Notes under the pieces: model-generated
Database searches by the model: none
The model's input: the letters and a program-made list of their open reading frames with translations, nothing else
Told to the model about the DNA's origin: nothing
Assembly: GCF_027111355.2 (NCBI RefSeq)
Contig: NZ_CP114291.2
Location: 1,674,001-1,738,000, forward strand
Reading direction: 5' to 3'
Length of the DNA: 64,000 nucleotides
Source of the DNA: Flavobacterium eburneipallidum
GTDB taxonomy: Bacteria > Bacteroidota > Bacteroidia > Flavobacteriales > Flavobacteriaceae
Part shown: one piece after another, positions 54,053 through 63,145 of the stretch
Position numbering within the stretch: the stretch's first letter is position 1
Layout: every line of letters begins with the position of its first letter
Position numbers and translations under genes: made by a program

Positions 54053-56044
54053 TTAAGCTAATTGTTCTTGCAAAGCTTTTATGGCATCACGTAGTTTTGC
54101 TGCCTGCATAAAATCCAAATCTTTGGCGGCTTTTTCCATTGCTTTTCGCTTTTCACGAATTAATTTTTCGATTTCGGGTTTCGATAAATAAGTAGTTTCA
54201 GGTTCAGCAGCTGTGTTTAAAGTATGTCCTAGTTCGTATTCGACCAATTTATTATTGGTAAAAGCACTTTCAATTTTTTTGTTCAATGCCACAGGAACCT
54301 GATTGTTTTGGGTATTGAAATTAATTTGTTTCGTTCTGCGGTAATTGGTTTCGTCAATGGTTTTTTGCATACTGTCCGTAATTTTGTCGGCATACATAAT
54401 GGCTTTTCCATTCAAGTTTCTTGCGGCACGACCAATGGTTTGGGTCAACGAACGGTGACTCCTCAAAAATCCTTCTTTATCAGCATCCAAAATAGCTACC
54501 AACGAAACTTCGGGTAAATCCAAACCTTCACGCAATAAGTTTACACCAATCAAAACATCAAACAATCCTTTTCGTAAATCCTGCATAATTTCGATACGTT
54601 CTAAGGTATCTACATCTGAATGAACATAACGGCAACGAATGCTGACTTTATCCAAATATTTAGCCAACTCTTCAGCCATTCTTTTGGTTAAAGTGGTGAC
54701 CAAAACTCGTTCGTCAATCTCTGCTCGGGTTTGAATTTCCTCAATCAAATCATCGATTTGGTTCAAACTCGGACGGATTTCAATAATAGGATCTAATAAT
54801 CCCGTTGGACGAATAATTTGCTCTACATATACACCATCGCATTTTTGCAATTCATAATCGGCTGGCGTTGCCGAAACATAAACGACTTGGTTTTGCATCG
54901 CTTCAAATTCCTCAAACTTCAACGGACGATTATCCATTGCAGCAGGCAGTCGAAAACCATATTCTACCAAGTTTTCTTTTCTACTGCGGTCGCCCCCATA
55001 CATAGCGTGAACTTGCGAAAGCGTAACATGACTTTCATCTACAACCATCAAATAATCTTTTGGGAAATAATCCAATAAACAAAAAGGTCTTGTTCCAGCT
55101 TCTCGCCCATCAAGGTAACGGGAATAATTTTCAATTCCAGAACAATAACCCAATTCGCGAATCATTTCCAAGTCGAAATTGGTTCGTTCTTCAAGTCTTT
55201 TGGCTTCGAGATGTTTGCCTGTTTCCTTGAAATAATCTACTTGTTTTACCAAATCTTGTTGAATTTGCCAAATAGCACTTTGCAGTGTGTCAGGCGAAGT
55301 CACGAACATATTCGCGGGATAAATCGTGAGTTGTTCGAATCGCTCAATAACTTTGGAAGTTTTAATGTCGAAGCTTTCAATTTCTTCAATTTCGTCTCCA
55401 AAGAAATGAATTCGATAGGCATCGTCGGCATAACTCGGATAGACTTCGAGTGTGTCGCCTTTTATTCTAAAATTTCCAGGATTAAAATCAGCTTCGGTTC
55501 TTGAATATAAACTCTGAACTAAACTATGCAATAGTTTGGTACGAGAAATGACTTGATCTCTCTCAATAGCAATAACATTTTTTTGAAATTCTACAGGATT
55601 TCCAATACCATAAATGCAGGAAACAGAGGCTACCACAATGATATCTCTTCGCCCCGAAAGCAGGGAAGAAGTGGTGCTCAAACGCATTTTTTCCAACTCT
55701 TCGTTTATGGATAAATCCTTTTCGATAAACACTCCTGAAACCGGCATAAAAGCTTCAGGCTGATAATAATCGTAATAAGAAACGAAATATTCCACGGCAT
55801 TATTTGGAAAAAACTGCTTGAATTCCGAGTACAATTGAGCCGCCAAGGTTTTGTTGTGTGCCAAAATCAAAGTTGGTTTTTGCACCTCTTGAATGACATT
55901 GGCAACAGTAAACGTTTTCCCCGAACCCGTTACACCCAATAAAGTTTGGAATTGTTCGCCTGCCTCAATGCCTTGAGCTAATTTTGCTATGGCTTGTGGT
56001 TGGTCGCCTTTGGGCAGGTAATCGGATACGACTTGGAATTTCAT
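54053..56044 (-). CDS. uvrB: Excinuclease ABC subunit B
   Basis: This 663-residue helicase-like protein of nucleotide excision repair has Walker A LLGVTGSGKTFT, the beta-hairpin region YYDYYQPEAFMP, the DEAD-type box MVVDESHVTL, VSATPADYEL, and the helicase motifs GVNLLREGLDLPEVSLVAILDADKEGFLRS. The C-terminal UVR motif for UvrC contact (KLIREKRKAMEKAAKDLDFMQAAKLRDAI) is also present. Length and all motifs are normal. It is preceded by about 300 bases of repeat-bearing DNA. Confidence 0.97.
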   Translation of the reverse strand: MKFQVVSDYLPKGDQPQAIAKLAQGIEAGEQFQTLLGVTGSGKTFTVANVIQEVQKPTLILAHNKTLAAQLYSEFKQFFPNNAVEYFVSYYDYYQPEAFMPVSGVFIEKDLSINEELEKMRLSTTSSLLSGRRDIIVVASVSCIYGIGNPVEFQKNVIAIERDQVISRTKLLHSLVQSLYSRTEADFNPGNFRIKGDTLEVYPSYADDAYRIHFFGDEIEEIESFDIKTSKVIERFEQLTIYPANMFVTSPDTLQSAIWQIQQDLVKQVDYFKETGKHLEAKRLEERTNFDLEMIRELGYCSGIENYSRYLDGREAGTRPFCLLDYFPKDYLMVVDESHVTLSQVHAMYGGDRSRKENLVEYGFRLPAAMDNRPLKFEEFEAMQNQVVYVSATPADYELQKCDGVYVEQIIRPTGLLDPIIEIRPSLNQIDDLIEEIQTRAEIDERVLVTTLTKRMAEELAKYLDKVSIRCRYVHSDVDTLERIEIMQDLRKGLFDVLIGVNLLREGLDLPEVSLVAILDADKEGFLRSHRSLTQTIGRAARNLNGKAIMYADKITDSMQKTIDETNYRRTKQINFNTQNNQVPVALNKKIESAFTNNKLVEYELGHTLNTAAEPETTYLSKPEIEKLIREKRKAMEKAAKDLDFMQAAKLRDAIKALQEQLA

Positions 56045-56185
56045 TTATTACTTTTCAGAAAGGCAAAGTTACAAAGGAAATACTGAAAAAAATGTTTAGA
56101 AAAAGGTAAAACTTTTGCTCATTCTTTAGAGTACCACAACCTAGGCTTTGATAGCGAGTATACTGAAAGTAAAGAGGAACTTGAC

Positions 56186-56311
56186 GCTCCGCAAAGTCTC
56201 CGACTTTGAGGATGTGTTCGTCAGTCTGTGACTGACATAAAAGAAATAATATAAAACAAAATCGGTTGAAAACCGAAAGTCACTACCTCAAAGTCGGAGA
56301 CTTTGCGGAGC
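56186..56311. repeat. 26-bp inverted repeat element between uvrB and rlmF
   Basis: Bases 56186-56211 are perfectly inverted at 56286-56311 around a 74-base loop. Each arm itself contains the palindrome CAAAGTC-NNN-GACTTTG. Between the arms are smaller palindromes (GTCAGTCTGTGACTGAC; CGGTTGAAAACCG), and a decayed third copy, GAAAATCGGAAACTTTC, follows. No gene is seen in 56045-56341. It has the look of a dispersed intergenic palindromic element. Confidence 0.7.
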
Positions 56312-56341
56312 AGAAAATCGGAAACTTTCAGGAGATGTATT

Positions 56342-57331
56342 TTACAAAAATATTGGCTGTTCGGGTTCAAATTTCCAATTCCTCTGTTGTATTTCCGTTT
56401 GGAAAGTCCAAGCTAATATTCGGCTGATTTTCTGACCTTGCGCCATATCAATGGTTTTGATTTCGACAGGATTTACTTTGTTCAGCGTTTTGTACAAGCT
56501 TCCTAAATTCTCCTTTTTAGAAACCAAAGTCGTAAACCAAAGGCATTGCATCGGGTATTTGGCACTTTCGAAAATCATTTGAGTGATAAAACCCAATTCG
56601 CCACCTTCGCACCATAATTCGGCATTTTGTCCACCAAAATTTAGAACAGGTTTAGTAGTTCGGGTGTTTTCCAAATTATTGATTTTGCGAATGGAGGATT
56701 TGTTCGCCTCTTCCTTCGAATTATGAAAAGGCGGATTGCAAATCGTTAACGAAAATCGATCTTCGGGCGTGATAATGTTTTTGAAAATAAAACGGGATTC
56801 CGTTTGTTGTTGTAAACTAATGAAATCGATTAATCTAGGATTAGTTTCAATAATTTTTTTACAGTTTTGAATGGCATTCTCGTCAATTTCTGTTCCTACA
56901 AAAGACCAGCCGTAAACCGAATTACCTAGTATTGGATAAATACAATTCGCACCAACGCCAATATCCAAAACTTGTACATTCTCACCTTCTGGAATAAGTC
57001 CGTTATTATTCGAGGCCAATACATCAGCTAGATAATGAATGTAATCCACACGACCTGGAATAGGAGGACAAAGATAATTTTCTGGAATATCCCAATTTAT
57101 GATGTCGTAATCGAGTATTAATAAGGCTTTATTGAGTGCTTTTACGGCTTCGGGATTGCTAAAATCGATGGTTTGTTTTGCTCGTTCGTTGTCTTTCATA
57201 TCAATGTTGTGTTCATTGACAATTACAAAGTTTTTGAGTTCAGGACAAACAGTAATTAATGCTTCAAAATTATATCCTAATCGGTGTTGATTTCTGGGAT
57301 GTAAATTGGTTTTTTCGATAATCGGTTTCAA
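56342..57331 (-). CDS. rlmF: 23S rRNA (adenine-N6) methyltransferase RlmF
   Basis: This 329-residue SAM methylase acts on adenine of the large rRNA (A1618 in E. coli). Family blocks are NLHPRNQHRLGYNF, the SAM loop VLDIGVGANCIYPILG, the catalytic CNPPFHNSKEEA, and NFGGQNAELWCEGGELGFI. The frame extends upstream to an ATG at 57427, but those 32 codons lie in A/T-rich inverted-repeat DNA and read like noise. A TTG at 57331 gives the family start (L/MKPIIEKTNLHPRN), so it is chosen. It lies downstream of thiN on the same strand. Confidence 0.9.
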   Translation of the reverse strand: MKPIIEKTNLHPRNQHRLGYNFEALITVCPELKNFVIVNEHNIDMKDNERAKQTIDFSNPEAVKALNKALLILDYDIINWDIPENYLCPPIPGRVDYIHYLADVLASNNNGLIPEGENVQVLDIGVGANCIYPILGNSVYGWSFVGTEIDENAIQNCKKIIETNPRLIDFISLQQQTESRFIFKNIITPEDRFSLTICNPPFHNSKEEANKSSIRKINNLENTRTTKPVLNFGGQNAELWCEGGELGFITQMIFESAKYPMQCLWFTTLVSKKENLGSLYKTLNKVNPVEIKTIDMAQGQKISRILAWTFQTEIQQRNWKFEPEQPIFL

Positions 57332-57383
57332 TTTCTTTTTCTTTATTTCGGTGCAAAGATAGTTGAAAAATAGGATTTTAGAA

Positions 57384-57481
57384 TTTAGATTGCAGATTTC
57401 AGAATTTAGATTGGTATTCGTATGCAAAAGATAGTTACTTTATAGATTCAATAATCTAAATTCTGAAATCTGCAATCTAAA
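57384..57481. repeat. 29-bp perfect inverted repeat between thiN and rlmF
   Basis: Bases 57384-57412 are inverted at 57453-57481 around a 40-base loop. The arms are built of the word TTTAGATTGCAGATTTCAG. Related A/T words (ATTTTAGAGTTC, AAAATCTGAAAT) occur at 58155-58195 and 59235-59275. It can fold into a hairpin in the thiN-rlmF transcript. Confidence 0.75.
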
Positions 57482-57487
57482 ATAGTT

Positions 57488-58150
57488 TTAATCCCAACAT
57501 TCCATTAATAATAAATCGCCCTCTTTGTATTCGATAGTAACCATTCCGTCCTCTTTGACATGATTACTACTACCAGTTCTGTAACCAATGGTTAAACTTT
57601 CATTATCCAAAGGATAAAAGAGATTTTCAGAATAAATTCCGGTTACAAGACCAATGGGAATAAGTGAAATAGTAGTATTGGCAGGATACCATTTTTCATA
57701 TTTTTGGGGTAATAAAAATACTTTAGAATGATCGTCGAGAACTACAATTTTCAGTGAATTTCGGTATCGGGTAATGTTCGTAATATTGGTAATGGTGTGA
57801 TCGGCACGCTTTCCAGTTGCCCAAATTACATTTACTGCGGGAATTTTTCTTTCCACAAGATAGTCGAATGCTTTTTCTAAATCGGTTTTGTTTTGGTCTG
57901 GCGTATGCACAATTTCGAGCGGAAATTGTTTGTCTTTGTAATATTCGGGGTCAAAACCACGATCGAAATCGCCCAATAAAACATCCACTTTTATGCCTAA
58001 TTCCAAAACCCGTTCCATTGCCGAGTCCAAAACAATAACCAATGGCGACCATTCTAGCAATTGTCCTAATAATTCGGGATTGCAGGCGGCTCCGTTGGCA
58101 ATAATTAAAGCAGGTTCTTGGTCGTCGCGAACAATATGGTGTGAAGACAT
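57488..58150 (-). CDS. thiN: Thiamine pyrophosphokinase
   Basis: This 220-residue enzyme makes thiamine diphosphate from thiamine and ATP. Family blocks are ALIIANGA, VLDSAMERVLELGIKVDVLLGDFDRG, HTPDQNKTDLEKAFDYL and ATGKRADHTITNI (Asp/Arg of the active site), with a C-terminal beta domain with TGIYSENLFYPLDN. It belongs to the TPK type rather than ThiL. It is probably transcribed with rlmF; spacing 156 bases. Confidence 0.93.
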   Translation of the reverse strand: MSSHHIVRDDQEPALIIANGAACNPELLGQLLEWSPLVIVLDSAMERVLELGIKVDVLLGDFDRGFDPEYYKDKQFPLEIVHTPDQNKTDLEKAFDYLVERKIPAVNVIWATGKRADHTITNITNITRYRNSLKIVVLDDHSKVFLLPQKYEKWYPANTTISLIPIGLVTGIYSENLFYPLDNESLTIGYRTGSSNHVKEDGMVTIEYKEGDLLLMECWD

Positions 58151-58257
58151 TTGATTTTTGATTTTAGAGTTCTGATTTTAGAGTTCAGAATTTTGGTAAA
58201 TGTATGAAATATCTAAAATGTATGGAAAACTGTAGCTATTAATCATTTAGTATTTAG

Positions 58258-58265
58258 TAGTTTTG
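58258..58265 (+). promoter_or_regulatory. -7 box before the methyltransferase gene
   Basis: TAGTTTTG matches TAnnTTTG, 42 bases before the GTG start. The sequence before it (58151-58250) holds A/T-rich repeat words and no gene. Confidence 0.4.
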
Positions 58266-58307
58266 ATAATAGTTTAATTTTAAAAGTATTAACTAAAAAG
58301 AATTAGT

Positions 58308-59132
58308 GTGAAAGATAGAATAAAATCAGTGGTAGGTAATTTACTTGTTACCTTTTTTCCAAAAAAAGCGGCTAGATTAGAAAGTAACGGATTGACAATG
58401 GTTGATTTGAATTATACTTTCATCGAGAGGCAAATGCGTCATGTTATCTTAAAAAACATTGAAACTAAAAATAATTTAGATCATTTGTCCAAGATTCACA
58501 ATAATTTTTGGGTAAATCAAGGCATTGATGTTTTTTCATGGAACAATAGTTTTAATGATAATTTTTTACCTAATTGTACATTTATTTTTGAAATTTTGAA
58601 AAAAAATTTTTTTAAAGATGAATCACAATTCAAAACACTTGTCGAAATAGGAGTAGGCAATGGAGATGTTTTACATTATTTATCGTTAAATTTTCCAGAG
58701 ATAGATAATTTCATTGGCATTGATTTGAGTTCTGAACAAATCAAAATAAACCAAGATAAGTACAAAGAAAATTCAAAACTTGAATTTGTTAGTGCAGACG
58801 TTTTGGAATGGATTAAAAAGGAGGGACGCCAAGATATGATTTTTGTAACTTCAAATGGTGTTTTCGAATATTTTACAGAACAACAATTAAGAGAATTTAT
58901 TGAGTACGTTCATGGTTTGGGACGAGTACTTTTTGTAACTATAGAACCTAATGCAATTGGGCACGATTTTGAATTAAATCCAAATTCAATTATATACGGT
59001 ATCGAAAGATCTTTCTCTCATAATTATAACAAAATTTTCCAAGATTATGGATTTACAATTTTTCATCAATCCAAGAAACGAGTATATGGGTTTGAAATGA
59101 GCTATATATTGGCTGGTAATTTAAAATATTAG
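58308..59132 (+). CDS. Class I SAM-dependent methyltransferase
   Basis: This 274-residue protein starts with GTG. The Rossmann methylase core has motif I LVEIGVGNGDVLHYLS, motif II IGIDLSSEQIKINQDKY, LEFVSADVLEW and motif IV-like DMIFVTSNGVFEYFTEQQLREF. The N-terminal 90 residues are helical and basic (MKDRIKSVVGNLLVTFFPKKAARL), resembling methylases acting on lipids or polysaccharides. The substrate is not evident. It stands alone before dnaK. Confidence 0.8.
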   Translation: MKDRIKSVVGNLLVTFFPKKAARLESNGLTMVDLNYTFIERQMRHVILKNIETKNNLDHLSKIHNNFWVNQGIDVFSWNNSFNDNFLPNCTFIFEILKKNFFKDESQFKTLVEIGVGNGDVLHYLSLNFPEIDNFIGIDLSSEQIKINQDKYKENSKLEFVSADVLEWIKKEGRQDMIFVTSNGVFEYFTEQQLREFIEYVHGLGRVLFVTIEPNAIGHDFELNPNSIIYGIERSFSHNYNKIFQDYGFTIFHQSKKRVYGFEMSYILAGNLKY

Positions 59133-59343
59133 TTCATTTGGTATTCTATTTTTTGATCCATTTTTTGAAACTTATAACCAAATAAAATGGGGTTATTATG
59201 CTTTTATATTGGTTCAAATAGGTATATACTATTCCTCAAAATCTGAAATTTAAAATCTTAAGTCTGAAATAAAATGCCATCTTGTCATATTCTTTTCCGC
59301 CACTTTCCACTATAAACTGACAATTACTTGTGCATTTTTGTCT

Positions 59344-59358
59344 TGGCATAAAGATTGA
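59344..59358 (+). promoter_or_regulatory. Candidate -24/-12 type motif before dnaK
   Basis: TGGCATAAAGATTGA fits the sigma-54 consensus TGGCAY-N5-TTGC in spacing and at all but the last core base. It lies 56 bases before the dnaK ATG. No CIRCE element is seen. It could equally be a chance match; the rest of 59133-59413 holds A/T-rich repeat words only. Confidence 0.3.
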
Positions 59359-59413
59359 CTATAGCAACTCGAGTTTTTAAATTGAGTATATAATAAAATT
59401 AAATATAATAAAA

Positions 59414-61294
59414 ATGGGTAAAATAATCGGAATTGATTTAGGTACTACGAACTCTTGTGTTTCTGTAATGGAAGGTAACGAAGCTGTTGTAATTCCTAAT
59501 GCAGAAGGAAAAAGAACAACACCATCTATCATCGCTTTTGTTGAAGGTGGAGAAATTAAAGTAGGTGATCCTGCGAAAAGACAAGCAGTAACTAATCCAA
59601 CTAAGACTATTGCTTCTATCAAACGTTTTATGGGACGCGGTTTTGGAGAAGTTGCTGAAGAAGCAAAAAGAGTTCCTTATTCAGTAGTAAAAGGAGACAA
59701 CAATACACCACGTGTAGATATTGATGGTCGTTTGTACACTGCACAAGAATTGTCAGCTATGACACTTCAAAAAATGAAAAAAACTGCTGAAGACTATTTA
59801 GGTCAAACAGTTACTGAAGCAGTTATTACTGTTCCTGCTTACTTTAACGATGCACAACGTCAAGCAACTAAAGAAGCTGGTGAAATTGCAGGTCTTAAAG
59901 TTATGCGTATCATCAATGAGCCTACTGCTGCTGCATTAGCTTACGGATTAGACAAAAAAGGTACAGATCAAAAAATTGCTGTTTACGATTTAGGTGGAGG
60001 TACTTTTGATATTTCTGTTTTGGAATTAGGAGACGGAGTTTTCGAAGTATTGTCAACTAATGGTGATACTCACCTTGGTGGAGACGATTTTGATCAAACA
60101 ATCATTGACTGGTTGGCAGACGAATTCAAAGCTGAAGAAGGTGTTGATTTGCGTTTAGATCCAATGTCATTGCAACGTATCAAAGAAGCTGCTGAAAAAG
60201 CAAAAATTGAATTGTCTTCTTCTGCAGAGACTGAAATCAATTTGCCTTATGTAACTGCTACGGCTTCTGGACCAAAACACTTGGTTAAAAAATTATCAAG
60301 AGCTAAATTCGAACAATTATCTGATTCTTTAGTAAAACGTTCTATGGCTCCTGTAGCTAGAGCTTTGAAAGATGCAGGTTTATCTGTTTCTGATATTGAC
60401 GAAGTTATCTTGGTTGGAGGTTCAACTCGTATGCCAAGAATTGCAGACGAAGTAGAAAAATTCTTTGGTAAAAAAGCGTCTAAAGGAGTTAATCCTGATG
60501 AGGTTGTTGCTATTGGAGCAGCTATTCAAGGTGGAGTTCTTTCTGGAGATGTAAAAGATGTATTGTTACTTGACGTTACACCTTTATCTTTAGGAATCGA
60601 AACTATGGGTGGTGTTATGACTACATTAATTGAAGCTAACACAACTATTCCAACTAAAAAATCACAAGTTTTCTCAACTGCTGCTGATTCTCAACCATCT
60701 GTTGAATTACACGTTCTTCAAGGAGCTAGAGCAATGGCTGCAGATAATAAAACAATTGGTCGTTTTCATTTAGATGGTATTCCACCAGCACCAAGAGGTG
60801 TTCCTCAAATTGAAGTAACTTTTGATATTGATGCTAATGGTATCATCAAAGTAACTGCAACTGACAAAGGAACTGGAAAATCTCACGATATCCGCATCGA
60901 AGCTTCTTCTGGATTGACTTCTGAAGAAATCGAAAAAATGAAACAAGACGCAGAAGCTAACGCTGAATCTGACAAAGTTTTAAGAGCTAAAGCAGAAAAA
61001 ATCAATGAGGCTGACTCAATGATTTTCCAAACTGAAACGCAATTGAAAGAATTAGGTTCTAAATTAGCTGATGATCACAAAGTTGCTGTAGAATACGCTT
61101 TAACTGAATTGAGAATGGCTCACCAATCTCAAGATGTTCCTGCAATTCAAACTGCTTTAGATAACATCAATGCAGCTTGGAAAACAGCTACTGAAGCAAT
61201 GTATGCTCAAGGAGAACAAGGTGGTCAAGCAGCTGCTGAACCACAAGCTCAAGGAGATAATGTTGAAGACGTTGAATTCGAAGAAGTAAAATAA
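59414..61294 (+). CDS. dnaK: Molecular chaperone DnaK (Hsp70)
   Basis: This 626-residue ATP-driven chaperone has [28 protein letters not shown] blocks, [17 protein letters not shown], the [18 protein letters not shown] phosphate loop, [12 protein letters not shown] and [17 protein letters not shown]. The peptide-binding domain follows, and the Gly/Gln-rich tail ends [11 protein letters not shown]. It starts GKIIGIDLG directly after Met. Neither grpE nor dnaJ is adjacent, so it is a single-gene unit with its own terminator. Confidence 0.98.
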   Translation: MGKIIGIDLGTTNSCVSVMEGNEAVVIPNAEGKRTTPSIIAFVEGGEIKVGDPAKRQAVTNPTKTIASIKRFMGRGFGEVAEEAKRVPYSVVKGDNNTPRVDIDGRLYTAQELSAMTLQKMKKTAEDYLGQTVTEAVITVPAYFNDAQRQATKEAGEIAGLKVMRIINEPTAAALAYGLDKKGTDQKIAVYDLGGGTFDISVLELGDGVFEVLSTNGDTHLGGDDFDQTIIDWLADEFKAEEGVDLRLDPMSLQRIKEAAEKAKIELSSSAETEINLPYVTATASGPKHLVKKLSRAKFEQLSDSLVKRSMAPVARALKDAGLSVSDIDEVILVGGSTRMPRIADEVEKFFGKKASKGVNPDEVVAIGAAIQGGVLSGDVKDVLLLDVTPLSLGIETMGGVMTTLIEANTTIPTKKSQVFSTAADSQPSVELHVLQGARAMAADNKTIGRFHLDGIPPAPRGVPQIEVTFDIDANGIIKVTATDKGTGKSHDIRIEASSGLTSEEIEKMKQDAEANAESDKVLRAKAEKINEADSMIFQTETQLKELGSKLADDHKVAVEYALTELRMAHQSQDVPAIQTALDNINAAWKTATEAMYAQGEQGGQAAAEPQAQGDNVEDVEFEEVK

Positions 61295-61328
61295 TCTTTT
61301 TAAAAGATATAAACTTTTTATAGATAAG

Positions 61329-61358
61329 AAACCGAGTCAGTAATGGCTCGGTTTTTTT
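61329..61358 (+). terminator. Terminator of dnaK
   Basis: AAACCGAG (61329-61336) pairs with CTCGGTTT (61347-61354) and is followed by T residues. Confidence 0.9.
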
Positions 61359-61420
61359 GTTTATAAAATAGCCGCTTTTAAAAAAAAGTTAAAATTTACC
61401 AAACAAAATTAGTTAGTTAG

Positions 61421-61428
61421 TACCTTCG
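61421..61428 (+). promoter_or_regulatory. -7 box of the small exported-protein gene
   Basis: TACCTTCG is a close relative of TAnnTTTG and lies only eight bases before the ATG, implying an almost leaderless transcript. Confidence 0.4.
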
Positions 61429-61436
61429 CCCGCAGG

Positions 61437-61823
61437 ATGAGAAAAATTATTTTTTATATTAACTTATGTTTGTTGCTGCTTGGTGGAGGTAATTCGCTAT
61501 TTGCAGAAACGCAGCATACTATTAATTACTCATTTAATCAAAATCTTCCCGAAAGACAGCAAATAAAACTTAAAAATACTGTTCCTGCAAGTACTTTAAT
61601 AGAAAGCACCGATATTGATTTAGACGAAGAATTTCACAATAGTGATGAATTCGGAGGAGCAACTAAACAATTAGTAGCAAAAAACACCTTATCAAACACT
61701 TGGTATCTTGCATTTTCAAGTGAACCTATTACTAAAGATTACTCCAATCGCATTAAAATATTCGCACCCTTTTGCGGCTATTCCAATCCTATTTACATTA
61801 GACAACAAGTCTTACGAATTTGA
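61437..61823 (+). CDS. Small exported protein of unknown function
   Basis: This 128-residue protein has a signal peptide, MRKIIFYINLCLLLLGGGNSLFAE. The mature part has a Gln/Asn-rich start, an acidic segment DIDLDEEFHNSDEF, and a C-terminal IKIFAPFCGYSNPIYIRQQVLRI. I do not recognise a family. It precedes the second RND operon by about 175 bases that contain two hairpins and no T run, so it may or may not be co-transcribed. Confidence 0.65.
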   Translation: MRKIIFYINLCLLLLGGGNSLFAETQHTINYSFNQNLPERQQIKLKNTVPASTLIESTDIDLDEEFHNSDEFGGATKQLVAKNTLSNTWYLAFSSEPITKDYSNRIKIFAPFCGYSNPIYIRQQVLRI

Positions 61824-61830
61824 TTTTCCC

Positions 61831-61891
61831 CTACATCAGTTTCCTAAAATGGTGATGTAGTCTGTAATTTGAAAGTGAATTATACACTTTC
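61831..61891 (+). repeat. Two small hairpins before the second RND operon
   Basis: CTACATCA (61831-61838) pairs with TGATGTAG (61853-61860), and GAAAGTG (61871-61877) pairs with CACTTTC (ending 61891). There is no T run, so these are leader or processing structures rather than a clear terminator. Confidence 0.5.
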
Positions 61892-61998
61892 AGTCTTCTC
61901 TTATATTCATTTTATTCATTGGTTACTGATGCCTTTTCACGTCTATTCGGAATTTTTAATTCCAAAGATTCAATCGCTTAATTTCCATTTTTTATATT

Positions 61999-63081
61999 AT
62001 GAAGAGAATATCTGTTTTCGCAGGCGCACTTGCCTTGTTGTGTCTAATAAGTTGTACAAACAAAAAAGAAGAAAAAGAAGAAGCTGAAAAATTTGTGGTG
62101 ACCAATCCCATAAAAATCGATACTTCATTTACCAAACAATATGTTTCGCAAATCCGTTCGGTGCGCAATATTGAAATCCGAGCTCAAGAAAAAGGATACT
62201 TGCAAAACATTTATGTTGACGAAGGGCAGTATGTAAAAGCAGGTCAGTTGCTGTTCCGAATTATGCCGGGAATGTATCAGGCAGAATTGCTAAAAGCACA
62301 AGCCGAAGCCAAAGGAGCTGAAATTGAATTACAAAATGCTAAAAGTCTTGCGGATAAAAATATCGTTTCTAAAAACGAGCAAGCATTGGCTCAAGCCAAA
62401 TTAGAGCAGGCTAGGGCAGAAGTAGCTTTGGCAAAATTACATTTATCATTTACCGAAATCAGAGCGCCATTCTCAGGAACTATCGATAGAATTCCATTAA
62501 AATTAGGAAGTCTTATTGATGAAGGCGAATTACTAACGAGCCTTTCTGATAACAGTCAGATGTTTGCTTATTTTAATGTTTCCGAGCCGGAATATTTGGA
62601 TTATCAAACCCATATAAAAGACAGAGCCAATACCAAAGTTAGTTTGCTTTTGGCAAATAACGAAGTCTTTAAATTCAAAGGAAATGTGGAAGTAATCGAA
62701 AGTGAGTTTAATAATGAAACTGGAAATATCGCTTTCAGAGCACGATTCCCAAATACAGATAAATTATTAAAACATGGTGAAACAGCAGAAGTTCAAATGA
62801 TTGTTCCATTGAAAAATGCTATCGTAATTCCACAAAAAGCGACTTATGAAATTCAAGATAAAAAGTATGTTTTTGTCGTGAATAAAAACAATGTAATCGA
62901 GTCCAAAGAAATTACAGTTACAGGTGAAATTCCTGATTTATACGTGATTGCCAGTGGAATTTCTGTGGACGATAAAATTTTATTAGAAGGCGTTCAGAAA
63001 GTGAAAGACGATGACAAAATTAAATACGAATATGTGTCACCAAACGAAGTAATTACTCATTTGCGACTAAAAGCAGAATAA
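61999..63081 (+). CDS. RND efflux periplasmic adaptor lipoprotein, second system
   Basis: This 360-residue membrane fusion protein has a lipoprotein signal MKRISVFAGALALLCLISC, with lipobox LISC. The lipoyl halves are IEIRAQEKGYLQNIYVDEGQYVKAGQLLFRI and FSGTIDRIPLKLGSLIDEGE, with a long alpha-hairpin between them. The barrel domain contains AVIPQKATYEIQDKKYVFVV-type strands. It is the partner of the pump gene that follows after 64 bases. It is only distantly similar to the adaptor at 8218-9360. Confidence 0.93.
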   Translation: MKRISVFAGALALLCLISCTNKKEEKEEAEKFVVTNPIKIDTSFTKQYVSQIRSVRNIEIRAQEKGYLQNIYVDEGQYVKAGQLLFRIMPGMYQAELLKAQAEAKGAEIELQNAKSLADKNIVSKNEQALAQAKLEQARAEVALAKLHLSFTEIRAPFSGTIDRIPLKLGSLIDEGELLTSLSDNSQMFAYFNVSEPEYLDYQTHIKDRANTKVSLLLANNEVFKFKGNVEVIESEFNNETGNIAFRARFPNTDKLLKHGETAEVQMIVPLKNAIVIPQKATYEIQDKKYVFVVNKNNVIESKEITVTGEIPDLYVIASGISVDDKILLEGVQKVKDDDKIKYEYVSPNEVITHLRLKAE

Positions 63082-63145
63082 AAAGTGATCAGTATTCAGG
63101 TTGCAGTTTCAACTTCAATTGGTTTAATCATTAAAAAATAAATAA

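Noticed and set aside
61869..62087. 72-codon frame overlapping the second adaptor gene
   Set aside because: Its second half is the out-of-frame reading of the adaptor signal peptide; no protein-like pattern.
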